Assembly: GCA_012744475.1 (NCBI GenBank)
Contig: JAAYBV010000006.1
Span: 1 to 64,000 of the forward strand
Reading direction: 5' to 3'
Source: Phycisphaerae bacterium
GTDB taxonomy: Bacteria > Planctomycetota > Phycisphaerae > Sedimentisphaerales > Anaerobacaceae
DNA length: 64,000 bases
Shown here in pieces: positions 36,501 to 44,313 of this stretch. The position numbers and the translations under genes were made by a program. The notes under the pieces were generated by a model. The model did no database searches and was not told the DNA's origin. It worked only from the letters and a program-made list of their open reading frames with translations. Position 1 is the stretch's first letter. The number at the start of each line of letters is the position of its first letter.

Positions 36501-37096
36501 ATCCCGCAGAACGCAACCGGCAGGACTGGTTCCACTTGGGCGGGTTCTCCAAGGTGCAGCCGTACTACGCCCGCAACGCGGAGGTCTATGCGCTGCGAGA
36601 TGACGTAAAGCCCTTCCTCCGAACGTACTTCAACTCCATCGCGTCCCTGGTGAACCCCGAGGTGATGACCTTCTGGGAGCATTTTCGGCACAGTGGCGCC
36701 TGGGACAAGACGCACGAGACGGGCTACTTTCTGTACCAGACGCGTCAGATGCTGGTCATGGAGCGCGGCCGGACGCTATGGCTGGCCCCGTTGATCCCGA
36801 CGGAGTGGCTGGAAGACGGCAAGCAGTTGGCCGCGAGCAATTGCCCGACGCGCTTCGGGCCGGTCAGCTACCGGATTTCGTCGCAGGTGGATGCGGGGCG
36901 CATCGAGATTGCCATAACGGCGCCCCGGCGTGACAGGCCGGAGGCGATCGTGATTCGACTGCGGGACCCGGAGAGCCGTCGGCTCGACCGCGTGGAGGTC
37001 AACGGGCGTCCGCACGATCGGTTCGACGCGGATCAGGGAATCATTACGCTGCCGTCGGACCTCGATGCCTTGACGGTCGTTGCGCATTACCGATGA
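33503..37096 (+). CDS. Secreted NPCBM + six-hairpin glycosidase-like protein
   Basis: The ATG at 33503 (GAGG 7 bases upstream) gives 1197 residues. A signal peptide (about 1-23) is followed by an NPCBM carbohydrate-binding module (about 25-175: DPLRIGDRQFARGLGHHASGTLVVLL, LRLEAGDGGDGITCDMANWADARL). A beta-rich middle follows (about 200-690). The (alpha/alpha)6 catalytic-type domain (about 700-1110) contains APWIAAMSYGPYESEAHSVIRGMDFLGHGEFARRGLEFF, GTAWHLWTLAQHCELTGDAAWL and EVMTFWEHFRHSGAWDKTHETGYFLYQTRQMLVMERG. A beta sandwich ends the protein. It resembles rhamnosidase-type six-hairpin enzymes, but I cannot assign a GH family. The stop codon overlaps a possible ATG of the next gene. Confidence 0.78.
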   Translation: MRARTLVCCVGVLAFGWQPAAGSGTAEIEYLGDVPERIATHSQSWGKLGLNTAAYDPGVRPDKAGDPLRIGDRQFARGLGHHASGTLVVLLDGEFSWFDAEVGLQPCGAGGGSVVFRVSVDGEMRFDSGILRPADGAKTVHVNVEGAQELRLEAGDGGDGITCDMANWADARLTRSDVATIARPPAVDMARFARVVTWDPDRKDGCRANRLQEFAAEDLFLETDLVREADGCYAIPTRAGGYRCIGLQWLNRRALRELRLRLSGPAAPSAVNSIGVEGWFGESAWQGQWKPLSGDIVAEGNEVVCRLSMRSPEGDRLMTRKIRWILPPVAASWRVRDLASFTRTRWDTARLLVQAESALAQAPVGIAIYNGEFLGPVGPEVTLPSPLHLEVRFARPSSVNADRTVIQFRLPAGAFGVAVEDVLANECVYLPDHGLFVARDPAPISLADYRRKVDARRTVLEEVRVRPDQTLAQAMTRTHNPLQSEGPVMLSLACDNTKYVLERDGTLRFQAADGEGGDWFASGGRMQLRWGLGQADKRTRQLEGGWLPIPVITTEHEGIVCAQRVFVAPVDDPGSDPARLNRRAVCVAEFTWKNLREDANPVSAGLDIVLDSRGERPAGLAPIEGGFRLEAEGDVLGSVVVTPSSDLKLHVSDGRLQLRGTLPPGGRAGFVAILQPPAGDLPTVGAVSELRRDAESYWQAVLAPAMQIDTPDPFINDLVRSSQVRCLTAARNEADGAHVAPWIAAMSYGPYESEAHSVIRGMDFLGHGEFARRGLEFFVHRYNADGFLTTGYTTFGTAWHLWTLAQHCELTGDAAWLRAHASQIARVGDWILRQLAKTRALDAHGQSRPEYGLMPPGVLADWNAFAYHFCMNAYYHAALRDLGAVLGDIGHPKAAVFQEQADELRNCLLSAYRWTQAQSPVLPLRDGTWIPHYPSQVHSPGLLADFFPGQDMGRTWAYDVELGAHQLVPAGVFDPNDPEVTRMMDHMEDVHFLGNGWFDYPAERNRQDWFHLGGFSKVQPYYARNAEVYALRDDVKPFLRTYFNSIASLVNPEVMTFWEHFRHSGAWDKTHETGYFLYQTRQMLVMERGRTLWLAPLIPTEWLEDGKQLAASNCPTRFGPVSYRISSQVDAGRIEIAITAPRRDRPEAIVIRLRDPESRRLDRVEVNGRPHDRFDADQGIITLPSDLDALTVVAHYR

Positions 37097-37149
37097 GCAA
37101 CCATCGGCGATCAGGTTGCGGCGGAACAGTACGTTGTAGGAGTCTTCAC

Positions 37150-40100
37150 ATGACGTCCCATACGATCAACGGCAGATCCTGGCCTGCTCGCGGTGCCTTG
37201 GTCGCGCTGATGGCGCTTGCCGGCACGCTGCACGCGGAATCAAGTTCCACGACGGCTCGCATGGCCAAGCCCATGCCGGCGGATGAAGCACCGGGGGCTC
37301 GTCCCTATGAGATCGTCCGGGCCGGCCGCCAACCGCCGCACGCACCGCTGGTCGATTTCGACTCGCTCGAAGGCTGGCAGGTCGAGTGCAGCAACGGCGC
37401 GGTCGCCGATCTGATCGGCTCGCAGAGGCAGCGGGTGTGGGAATCGCCGGTCGCCCGGCTGGTCTATCGCGGCACATCGAACGCCAGCACAGTCGCTCTG
37501 CGCCCGCCGGCGCCGGTGGCGATCCCGGATGATGTCTCGGCGACCACGATCTGGGTCTATGGCAACAACTGGTCGTGGGCGCCCGAGCCGGGGACACCCC
37601 GAACGACTGTGACGCTGGTGGTTCTCGACCGGGACAACGCGGAACTGTCGCTCGATCTCGCCCAGGTGGCCTGGAAGGAATGGTGGCTGATCCACAGGGT
37701 GCTGCCGGCCGGTTGGCTCGATCGGAGGCCACTGCGTTTCGCCGGGCTGCGGCTCACAGGCGGCTCCAACACGGACGACCGCGAGCTTTTCTTCGAGGAC
37801 CTGGTATTCTTCAAGGAAAGTCCGGCTCCACTTTCCTTCGAACCACGTCCGAAGCGCGGCATCGACCCGTTCCCCGGCCAGTCCCAAGGCGCCAACACCG
37901 GTCCGGGCCGGCTGCCTTTCCCAACGCGCGAGCAGACCATCCTGCCCGACAATCTGACGACGGACTTCATGGTGAACCTGGAGCAGGCGGGCGAGGGCTG
38001 GCGGTTCACCTACCAGGATGCCGAGACGAAATTGGCGTATGAGGTCAAACCAGGAGCCGGATTCTGGGAGCCGGTCGTCGTCAGGCTCAACGGAACTGTC
38101 GTGGCCAAAGCCATGACAGAGGCGGGACTGAAGTTCGTCGCCGAGCCGCAGAACGTCCGGCTGATCCAGGCGCAAGCGACCGGCAACGAAGTCAAGGCTT
38201 CCTGGCGGGCGACCATCAACGGGACCGACGTGACGATCCAGTCCACGCTGCGTCTGTGGCAGAAGAGCCTCGTTGTGGATTGCATCTGCACCGGCGGATT
38301 GGCGACCGAGCTTTCTTATGGCCGGATCGAAGGCGTCGAAAAGCCGGAACTGCTGATGCTGCCTTTCATGAACTATGGAGGCCACCATCTGAACGTCCTG
38401 ATGTCCAAGGGCGCGGTCCCGTATTTCGCCTCGGTCTGGATGGACTGGTACCGTTCAAACGCCTCGGCGCCGTTCGCGGTCGACAAGATCGACGGCGATA
38501 AGGTCCAGCTCAACGGCGGCGTGCGATACATCCCCAAGACGGATGGACGACGCAACGACCTTTACGAGAGGTTCTTCGTGACCTTCTCGCCGGTGTTCGA
38601 GGAGACGCTGGCGACGATTGACAACCCTCCCGCCAAACGCGGTCGCGAGGCCGCTACGCGGCTCTGGCAGGAAAGCTGGGGTCCACAGGACTACCAGAGC
38701 GAGCACGAACGGTCGAAGAGGCTGCGCGCCTACGGCATCGAGATGCTGACGCAGTGCAACCACGAGATCACCTGGCGCGACAGCGGCGAGAGCTTCACGT
38801 TCCGCGAGATGGCCGCGCCGGGCAAAGGCGGCGACGAGGCGCTGCAGAAGTACGTGGCCGCTCAGCGTTCGCTGGGCTGGCGCTCGGGCCTCTACACAAA
38901 CTACACCGACTTTGCGCCGGTGAACGCCCACTGGGACACGGACCGCGTGATGCGCGGCCCCGACGGCAACCTGGTCCGTGCCTGGGCGCGATGCTACTCG
39001 CCCAAATCGCTCTTCGCCGTGGAGATGGACCGCCGGCTCGCTCCGTTGATTCAGGCCAAGTTCAACACGAACGCCGCCTACACCGATGTCCACACGTCGG
39101 TGAGCCCGTGGGATCGGACGGACTTCGATGCCCGCGTGCCCGGCGCCGGGACGTTCGCGGCGACTTTCTACGCCTATGGCGAGCTGCTGCTGCACGATCA
39201 GGACGTCTACGACGGCCACTGCTGGTCGGAGGGCCACCACCAGTGGCTCTATGCCGGCCTGTGTGTGGGCAACTATGGCCTGACATACAGCGGGCTGCGG
39301 CTGTGGGAGTATCCCTATCTGCCTCACTTCGACCTGCTGAAGATGCACCCGCTGTCGGTCGATATCGGTGTGCCCTGGACGGGCCAGTTCTTCAGCGGCA
39401 AGGAAGGCTGGAACCGGCCGGAGAATATCGTCGCAAGCATCGACCAGTTCCTGGCGGCGACCATCGCGTACGGCCACATCGGCTGGCTGGTGGAGGAGGC
39501 CCACGGCATTCGTCAGACCTGCCGGTCGTACTACATGCTCGGGCCGCTTCAATCGCGGTACGCCATGCTCAAGCCGCAGGAGATTCGCTATGGCACGGAT
39601 CGCGGCTTGGTCAGTTCCTCCGAGGCCTTCCAGAGCGGTGATTGGCGAAAGTCGAAGACCTTCATTCATTATCCGAACGGCCTGCGCGTCTGGGTCAACG
39701 GCAACGCGTCCGAGTCGTGGCAGCTTGCGGATGTGGGATACGATTTGCCGCCGTTCGGCTGGCTGGCTCTGGGAACGGACAGCTTCATCGAGTGCTCGGC
39801 CTTGCTCGATGGGCAACGCTACGACCGCGCCAGTTCGCCGGATTGTATCTTCCTTGACGGCCGGGGCGCTTGGCGCCGCTTCGACGGACTCGCGACTTCC
39901 GGCAGCGTTGCCGTCCGTCGTGCGAAGGAGGGCGTGGGCATTTCCGCCACTCTCATCGAAGGCGTCGGGCGTCTCGTGATCGCCAGGCCGTCCGTAGGGG
40001 CGAATGATGATTCGCCTGTACTTGGCCCGGACGATGTGCGGACAGCGATTGCCACCCTCGTGGACAGGCCGGCGATTACGGTGGCTGCATATGACCAGGA

Positions 40101-40203
40101 CGGCCAAAGAACAGGCGACGCCGAAATCCGAAGAACGGAGTCCGAATGGGAAATCGTGCCGCCGGCTTCTGCCGTCCGGCTGGATATCACCGCAGGCCTG
40201 TAG
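37150..40203 (+). CDS. Large secreted hydrolase-like protein, TIM-barrel type
   Basis: I choose the ATG at 37150, 7 bases after TAGGAG, giving 1017 residues with a signal peptide (RSWPARGALVALMALAGTLHA). An ATG at 37093 overlapping the previous stop is the alternative. A beta-sandwich N-terminal half (about 60-480) precedes a probable barrel (about 500-830) with WQESWGPQDY, EMLTQCNHEITWRDSGESF, GWRSGLYTNYTDFAPVNAHWD, TNAAYTDVHTSVSPWDRTDFD, DGHCWSEGHHQWLYAGLCVGNYG and YGHIGWLVEEAH. This recalls GH101-like or DUF5696-like enzymes, not certainly. Residues about 949-957 (VGANDDSPV) come from a palindromic repeat, and the stop codon TAG lies in another copy. Confidence 0.72.
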   Translation: MTSHTINGRSWPARGALVALMALAGTLHAESSSTTARMAKPMPADEAPGARPYEIVRAGRQPPHAPLVDFDSLEGWQVECSNGAVADLIGSQRQRVWESPVARLVYRGTSNASTVALRPPAPVAIPDDVSATTIWVYGNNWSWAPEPGTPRTTVTLVVLDRDNAELSLDLAQVAWKEWWLIHRVLPAGWLDRRPLRFAGLRLTGGSNTDDRELFFEDLVFFKESPAPLSFEPRPKRGIDPFPGQSQGANTGPGRLPFPTREQTILPDNLTTDFMVNLEQAGEGWRFTYQDAETKLAYEVKPGAGFWEPVVVRLNGTVVAKAMTEAGLKFVAEPQNVRLIQAQATGNEVKASWRATINGTDVTIQSTLRLWQKSLVVDCICTGGLATELSYGRIEGVEKPELLMLPFMNYGGHHLNVLMSKGAVPYFASVWMDWYRSNASAPFAVDKIDGDKVQLNGGVRYIPKTDGRRNDLYERFFVTFSPVFEETLATIDNPPAKRGREAATRLWQESWGPQDYQSEHERSKRLRAYGIEMLTQCNHEITWRDSGESFTFREMAAPGKGGDEALQKYVAAQRSLGWRSGLYTNYTDFAPVNAHWDTDRVMRGPDGNLVRAWARCYSPKSLFAVEMDRRLAPLIQAKFNTNAAYTDVHTSVSPWDRTDFDARVPGAGTFAATFYAYGELLLHDQDVYDGHCWSEGHHQWLYAGLCVGNYGLTYSGLRLWEYPYLPHFDLLKMHPLSVDIGVPWTGQFFSGKEGWNRPENIVASIDQFLAATIAYGHIGWLVEEAHGIRQTCRSYYMLGPLQSRYAMLKPQEIRYGTDRGLVSSSEAFQSGDWRKSKTFIHYPNGLRVWVNGNASESWQLADVGYDLPPFGWLALGTDSFIECSALLDGQRYDRASSPDCIFLDGRGAWRRFDGLATSGSVAVRRAKEGVGISATLIEGVGRLVIARPSVGANDDSPVLGPDDVRTAIATLVDRPAITVAAYDQDGQRTGDAEIRRTESEWEIVPPASAVRLDITAGL
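39994..40020. repeat. Palindromic repeat, copy D (inside a coding region)
   Basis: GTAGGGGCGAAT, GATG, ATTCGCCTGTA. It lies in frame in the hydrolase-like gene and encodes VGANDDSPV, the same ANDDSP peptide as copy B. Confidence 0.8.
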
Positions 40204-40226
40204 GGGCGAATAATCATTCGCCCGCA
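40200..40226. repeat. Palindromic repeat, copy E (overlaps a stop codon)
   Basis: GTAGGGGCGAAT, AATC, ATTCGCCCGCA. Its second to fourth bases (40201-40203) are the TAG stop of the upstream gene. Confidence 0.85.
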
Positions 40227-40240
40227 CCTGGTGGATGTAT

Positions 40241-43200
40241 ATGCTGACGTCACGCACCCTTATCTGCATTGCGTATCTGACAATGGCGTGCTTTGCTGCC
40301 GCCAATACAACATCTGAAGACGCCGCACTGCCGCCGGGCGTTCAGCCGACGTGGGACATCTCCGCGGCGTATCGAGAAGCTACCGCGACTCGCGAGCGCG
40401 TCTGCATCAATGGTCTCTTGCGTTGGCAACCGGCACAGACGGATTCCGAATCCGCCGCAGGCGTGCCACACGCCGATTGGGGCTACTTCAAGGTCCCAGG
40501 GTGCTGGCCCGGGATCACCGACTACATGCAAAAGGACAGCCAGACGGTGTACGCGCACCCGAGCTGGCGCAATCTCGCACTGCGCGACGTGGCCGCTGCC
40601 TGGTACGAGCGGGAGATCACGATCCCGTCGTCCTGGGCCGGCCGGCGCATCTCGCTCTGTCTGGAGTATCTGAATTCGTATGCGGCGATCTACGTGGACG
40701 GTGACCAGGCGGGCGAGGCTCGATTCCCAGGGGCCGAAGTCGATCTGACGGCCTTCTGTCAGCCGGGCCGGACGCACCGGCTCAGTCTCCTCGTCGTCGC
40801 CATGCCGCTCAAAGGCGTGATGCTCTCCTACACCGACACTGCCTCGGCGCGCGAGGTCAAGGGAACCGTGGCTCGACGAGGGTTATGTGGCGATGTCTAT
40901 CTGATCGGCATGCCGGCCGGACCGCGCATCGCCGATGCGCGAGTGGCCACGTCGATCCGCCGGCAAGAGATTTCCATCGATCTGGCTCTGGAAGGACTTG
41001 AAGCCCAGAGCGAATACGCCGTCGGCGTTCGGATCCTCGACAAGGACCGCCCCGTGAAGGAATTCACAGGTCGCCCGTTCCGGGCAGGTGACGTCCGCGA
41101 GGGCCGCATCACGTGCGCAGACAAGTGGATGCCGGACAAGCTCTGGGACCTTCACACGCCGCAGAACACGTATGACGCCGAGGTTTCCCTTCTCGACGTG
41201 CAAGGCCACGCGCTCGACACGCACTGGCCCATCCGCTTCGGATTCCGAGAGATGTGGATCGAGGGCCGCGATTTCTACCTCAACGGCACGCGCATCTTCC
41301 TGTCGGCGGTGCCGCTGGACAACGCCCAGGTCGGCGCCGCGTCGGCCACCTACGAGGCGACCCGCGAGAGTCTGGAGCGGCTCAAGAGCTTCGGCATCAA
41401 CTTCGTCTACACGCACAATTACGGTTGCCAGCCCGGTTCGCATCTGAGCTTCGCCGAGATTCTCCATGCCGCCGACGACACCGGGATGCTCGTGTCGTTC
41501 TCGCAGCCGCATTTCAGCCACTATGACTGGCAGGCGCCGGACGCCGATCGCAACAACGGCTACGCCCGGCACGCCGAGTTCTACGTTCGAGTCGCCCAGA
41601 ATCACCCGTCCGTCGTGATGTACTCCATGAGTCACAACGCGACGGGTTACAGCGAGGACATGAATCCCGACATGATCGACGGCCTTCAGGACGCCCGCGA
41701 CAACTGGGCGCTGCGGAACGTCAAACTCGCTACGCGGGCCGAGGCCATTGTCCGGACGCTGGACCCGTCTCGCATCGTCTATCACCACGCCTCGGGCAAC
41801 CTGGGCTCGATGCACGCGATCAACTTCTATCCGAACTTCGTTCCCGTGCAGGAGATGTCGGACTGGTTCGAGCACTGGGCGACGCAGGGCGTCAAGCCGG
41901 TCTTCCTGTGCGAGTACGGCGCGCCGTTCACCTGGGACTGGGCGATGTATCGCGGCTGGTACGAGGGCAAGAGGGAATTCGGCAGTGCGGCGGTGCCGTG
42001 GGAGTTCTGCCTGGCCGAATGGAACGCCCAGTTCTTCGGCGACCGCGCCTTTGCGATCAGCGAAATGGAGAAGCGGAACTTGCGCTGGGAGGCCCAACAG
42101 TTCCGCGCCGGCAGGCTCTGGCATCGCTGGGACTATCCTCACCAGTTGGGCTCGACCGACTTTCCTGAGCGCGAACCGGTGTTCGATCTCTACCTCACGG
42201 ACAACTGGCGGGCTTTCCGCACCTGGGGCGTCTCGGCCATCTCGCCCTGGGAGCATCACATCCTGTTCAAGCTTCGCCCCGGCGTGGAAAGAAACCGGCG
42301 CGAAGAGTTCGAGGTGGATTGGCGCAGCCTGCAACGGCCCGGATTCAGTCCCGACTATCGCGAGCAGCGTTACGAACGGATGGACCTGGCGTACGAACGT
42401 GCAGACTGGGTTCCCACCGGCGCCGGCAATGCCATCCTGCGCAACAACCAGCCCTTGCTGGCGTGCATCGCCGGCAAAGCGGGTTCCTTCACCAGCAAGG
42501 ATCACAATTTTACTGCCGGCCAGACGGTGGAGAAGCAGTTGATCGTGGTCAACAACTCGCGCGAGCCGGTCCGTTGCACGTGCTCGTGGCGTGTCGGGTT
42601 GCCTGAGCCGGTCCTCGGCAACGAAGAGGTCGCCGTCGAAACAGGTCAGCAGGCGAACGTACCGATACGCTTTGTCATCCCGACCAGCGCGAAACCCGGC
42701 TCATACGAAATGATTGCCAAGGCCGCATTCAGCAATGGTCAGTCACAAGAAGACACATTCACGATCCACGTTGTTCCGCGTCTGGCGCTGGTGCGCGACA
42801 AGGCCAAGGTTGCTCTCTTTGATCCTGCCGGCGAGACGGCGCAGTTGCTGGAAGAGATGGGGCTGTCCTGCGAGCATGTGGACGCGAGCGTTGACCTCCG
42901 TTCGTATGAGATACTCATCCTGGGCAAGGCGGCCTTGACAATGGACCCCGGCGCGCCGGGGCCGGATATCGGGCAGGTCCGGGATGGGCTCAAAGTGGTC
43001 GTGTTCGAGCAGACGCCGGAGGTGCTGGAGAAGCGGTTCGGTTTCCGCGTGGTCAAGTACGGCCTGCGGAACGTCTTTCCGCGTGTGCCCGATCATCCCG
43101 TCCTGGCCGGACTTGAAGTCGAGAACCTGCGCGACTGGCGAGGCAAAGCGACTATTATCCCGCCTCGATTGAAGTACGAACGCTCCGCCAAGTTCAACGG

Positions 43201-44164
43201 CGCGCCGGCTGTGACGTGGTGCGGCCTGACGGTGACGCGCGCGTGGCGATGCGGCAATCGGGGAAACGTGGCGTCGGTCCTCATCGAGAAACCCGCGTGC
43301 GGCGATTTCCTGCCCATCGTGGACGGCGGATTCAGCCTCCAGTACAGCCCGCTGTTGGAGTACCGCGAGGGCAAGGGGATGGTGTTGTTCTGCCAGATGG
43401 ACGTGACCGGGCGCACCGAGACGGAACCGGCGGCGCGGATTCTCGTCGCCAACCTCCTGCGGTACGTCGGCGATTGGAAGCCTGCGGCGACGCGCAAGGC
43501 ATTCTATGCCGGTGCGCCTGCCGGCCGCGAACACCTCGAAGCGGCAGGGTTCTCCCTCCATACCTACGAAGGCGGTGAGATCCCCACAGACTCCGTTCTG
43601 ATCCTCGGGCCTGACAGCCCCGGCGCGCCGGGGTCCGCTCACAAGGACGCGATCGGTGCGTTCCTGGCGTCGGGCGGCCGCGTTCTGGCCGTCGGTCTGT
43701 CGCAGGAGGACGCTGACGCCGTGTTGCCTGTCCGTGTCACCATGGGGCAGGCCGAACACATCAATGCCTTCTTCGATCCTGCGACGATGGACTCGCCACT
43801 GGCGGGGATTGGGCCGGCGGACGTGCACAGCCGCGACCCGCGGACGCTCGCGCTCGTCTCGGAAGACGCCGAGCCTGTTGGCGATGGCGTGCTGGCGGCC
43901 ATTCCGGGAGGGAGCGTCGTCCTTTGTCAACTCGCCCCGTGGCAATTCGAGTATCGCAGCAACTTCGGGCTCAAGCGGACCTTCCGGCGGACCAGTTTCC
44001 TTGTCACGCGGCTTCTGGCCAACCTGGGCGTGCAGGCTCCGACCCCCTTGCTCGGGCGATTCTCTCGCCCGGTCGACGGCGCCGAGCCGGGCCGATGGCT
44101 TCAGGGCCTTTATCTGGACGAACCGCAGGAATGGGATGATCCCTACCGATTCTTCCGCTGGTGA
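40241..44164 (+). CDS. GH2-like secreted protein with substituted acid/base residue
   Basis: The ATG at 40241 (GGTGG 6 bases upstream) gives 1307 residues; an ATG at 40235 is possible. A signal peptide (LICIAYLTMACFAAA) is followed by a GH2 sugar-binding jelly roll (about 95-190: WYEREITIPSSWAGRRISLCLEYLNSYAAIYVDG), an immunoglobulin-like domain and a TIM barrel (about 335-690: GFREMWIEGRDFYLNGTRIFLSAVPL). In GH2 enzymes the acid/base Glu follows a SLGN-like turn; here the segment is VVMYSMSHNATGY, with Asn466 in place. The nucleophile region VFLCEYG keeps Glu558. C-terminal parts include a glutamine-amidotransferase-like segment (DKAKVALFDPAGETAQLLEEMG). It may be a binding protein or use altered chemistry. 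Confidence 0.78.
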   Translation: MLTSRTLICIAYLTMACFAAANTTSEDAALPPGVQPTWDISAAYREATATRERVCINGLLRWQPAQTDSESAAGVPHADWGYFKVPGCWPGITDYMQKDSQTVYAHPSWRNLALRDVAAAWYEREITIPSSWAGRRISLCLEYLNSYAAIYVDGDQAGEARFPGAEVDLTAFCQPGRTHRLSLLVVAMPLKGVMLSYTDTASAREVKGTVARRGLCGDVYLIGMPAGPRIADARVATSIRRQEISIDLALEGLEAQSEYAVGVRILDKDRPVKEFTGRPFRAGDVREGRITCADKWMPDKLWDLHTPQNTYDAEVSLLDVQGHALDTHWPIRFGFREMWIEGRDFYLNGTRIFLSAVPLDNAQVGAASATYEATRESLERLKSFGINFVYTHNYGCQPGSHLSFAEILHAADDTGMLVSFSQPHFSHYDWQAPDADRNNGYARHAEFYVRVAQNHPSVVMYSMSHNATGYSEDMNPDMIDGLQDARDNWALRNVKLATRAEAIVRTLDPSRIVYHHASGNLGSMHAINFYPNFVPVQEMSDWFEHWATQGVKPVFLCEYGAPFTWDWAMYRGWYEGKREFGSAAVPWEFCLAEWNAQFFGDRAFAISEMEKRNLRWEAQQFRAGRLWHRWDYPHQLGSTDFPEREPVFDLYLTDNWRAFRTWGVSAISPWEHHILFKLRPGVERNRREEFEVDWRSLQRPGFSPDYREQRYERMDLAYERADWVPTGAGNAILRNNQPLLACIAGKAGSFTSKDHNFTAGQTVEKQLIVVNNSREPVRCTCSWRVGLPEPVLGNEEVAVETGQQANVPIRFVIPTSAKPGSYEMIAKAAFSNGQSQEDTFTIHVVPRLALVRDKAKVALFDPAGETAQLLEEMGLSCEHVDASVDLRSYEILILGKAALTMDPGAPGPDIGQVRDGLKVVVFEQTPEVLEKRFGFRVVKYGLRNVFPRVPDHPVLAGLEVENLRDWRGKATIIPPRLKYERSAKFNGAPAVTWCGLTVTRAWRCGNRGNVASVLIEKPACGDFLPIVDGGFSLQYSPLLEYREGKGMVLFCQMDVTGRTETEPAARILVANLLRYVGDWKPAATRKAFYAGAPAGREHLEAAGFSLHTYEGGEIPTDSVLILGPDSPGAPGSAHKDAIGAFLASGGRVLAVGLSQEDADAVLPVRVTMGQAEHINAFFDPATMDSPLAGIGPADVHSRDPRTLALVSEDAEPVGDGVLAAIPGGSVVLCQLAPWQFEYRSNFGLKRTFRRTSFLVTRLLANLGVQAPTPLLGRFSRPVDGAEPGRWLQGLYLDEPQEWDDPYRFFRW

Positions 44165-44168
44165 CCAG

Positions 44169-44196
44169 GTACGGGCGAGTGATTACCCGCCCCTAC
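44169..44196. repeat. Palindromic repeat, copy F
   Basis: GTACGGGCGAGT, GATT, ACCCGCCCCTAC. It starts 5 bases after the stop codon of the GH2-like gene. The T-to-C style changes in both arms (AAT to AGT and ATT to ACC) partly keep pairing. Confidence 0.75.
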
Positions 44197-44232
44197 AGGT
44201 TTCAGATCGGCGAGCGGCGAGCATGCGTCATG

Positions 44233-44241
44233 TGGTATAAT
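44233..44241 (+). promoter_or_regulatory. Extended -10 promoter between two palindromic repeats
   Basis: TGGTATAAT, an extended -10 of the TGn type, lies between repeat copies F and G and about 73 bases before the lamin-tail/CotH gene. No -35 box is evident. Confidence 0.45.
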
Positions 44242-44245
44242 ACCG

Positions 44246-44273
44246 GTACAGGCGAATAATCATTCGCCCCTAC
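44246..44273. repeat. Palindromic repeat, copy G
   Basis: GTACAGGCGAAT, AATC, ATTCGCCCCTACG. It lies in the predicted leader of the gene at 44314. Confidence 0.8.
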
Positions 44274-44313
44274 GTGGCGAAGGCGTGCACGGCACCCCCT
44301 ACGGAGGCGGTTG

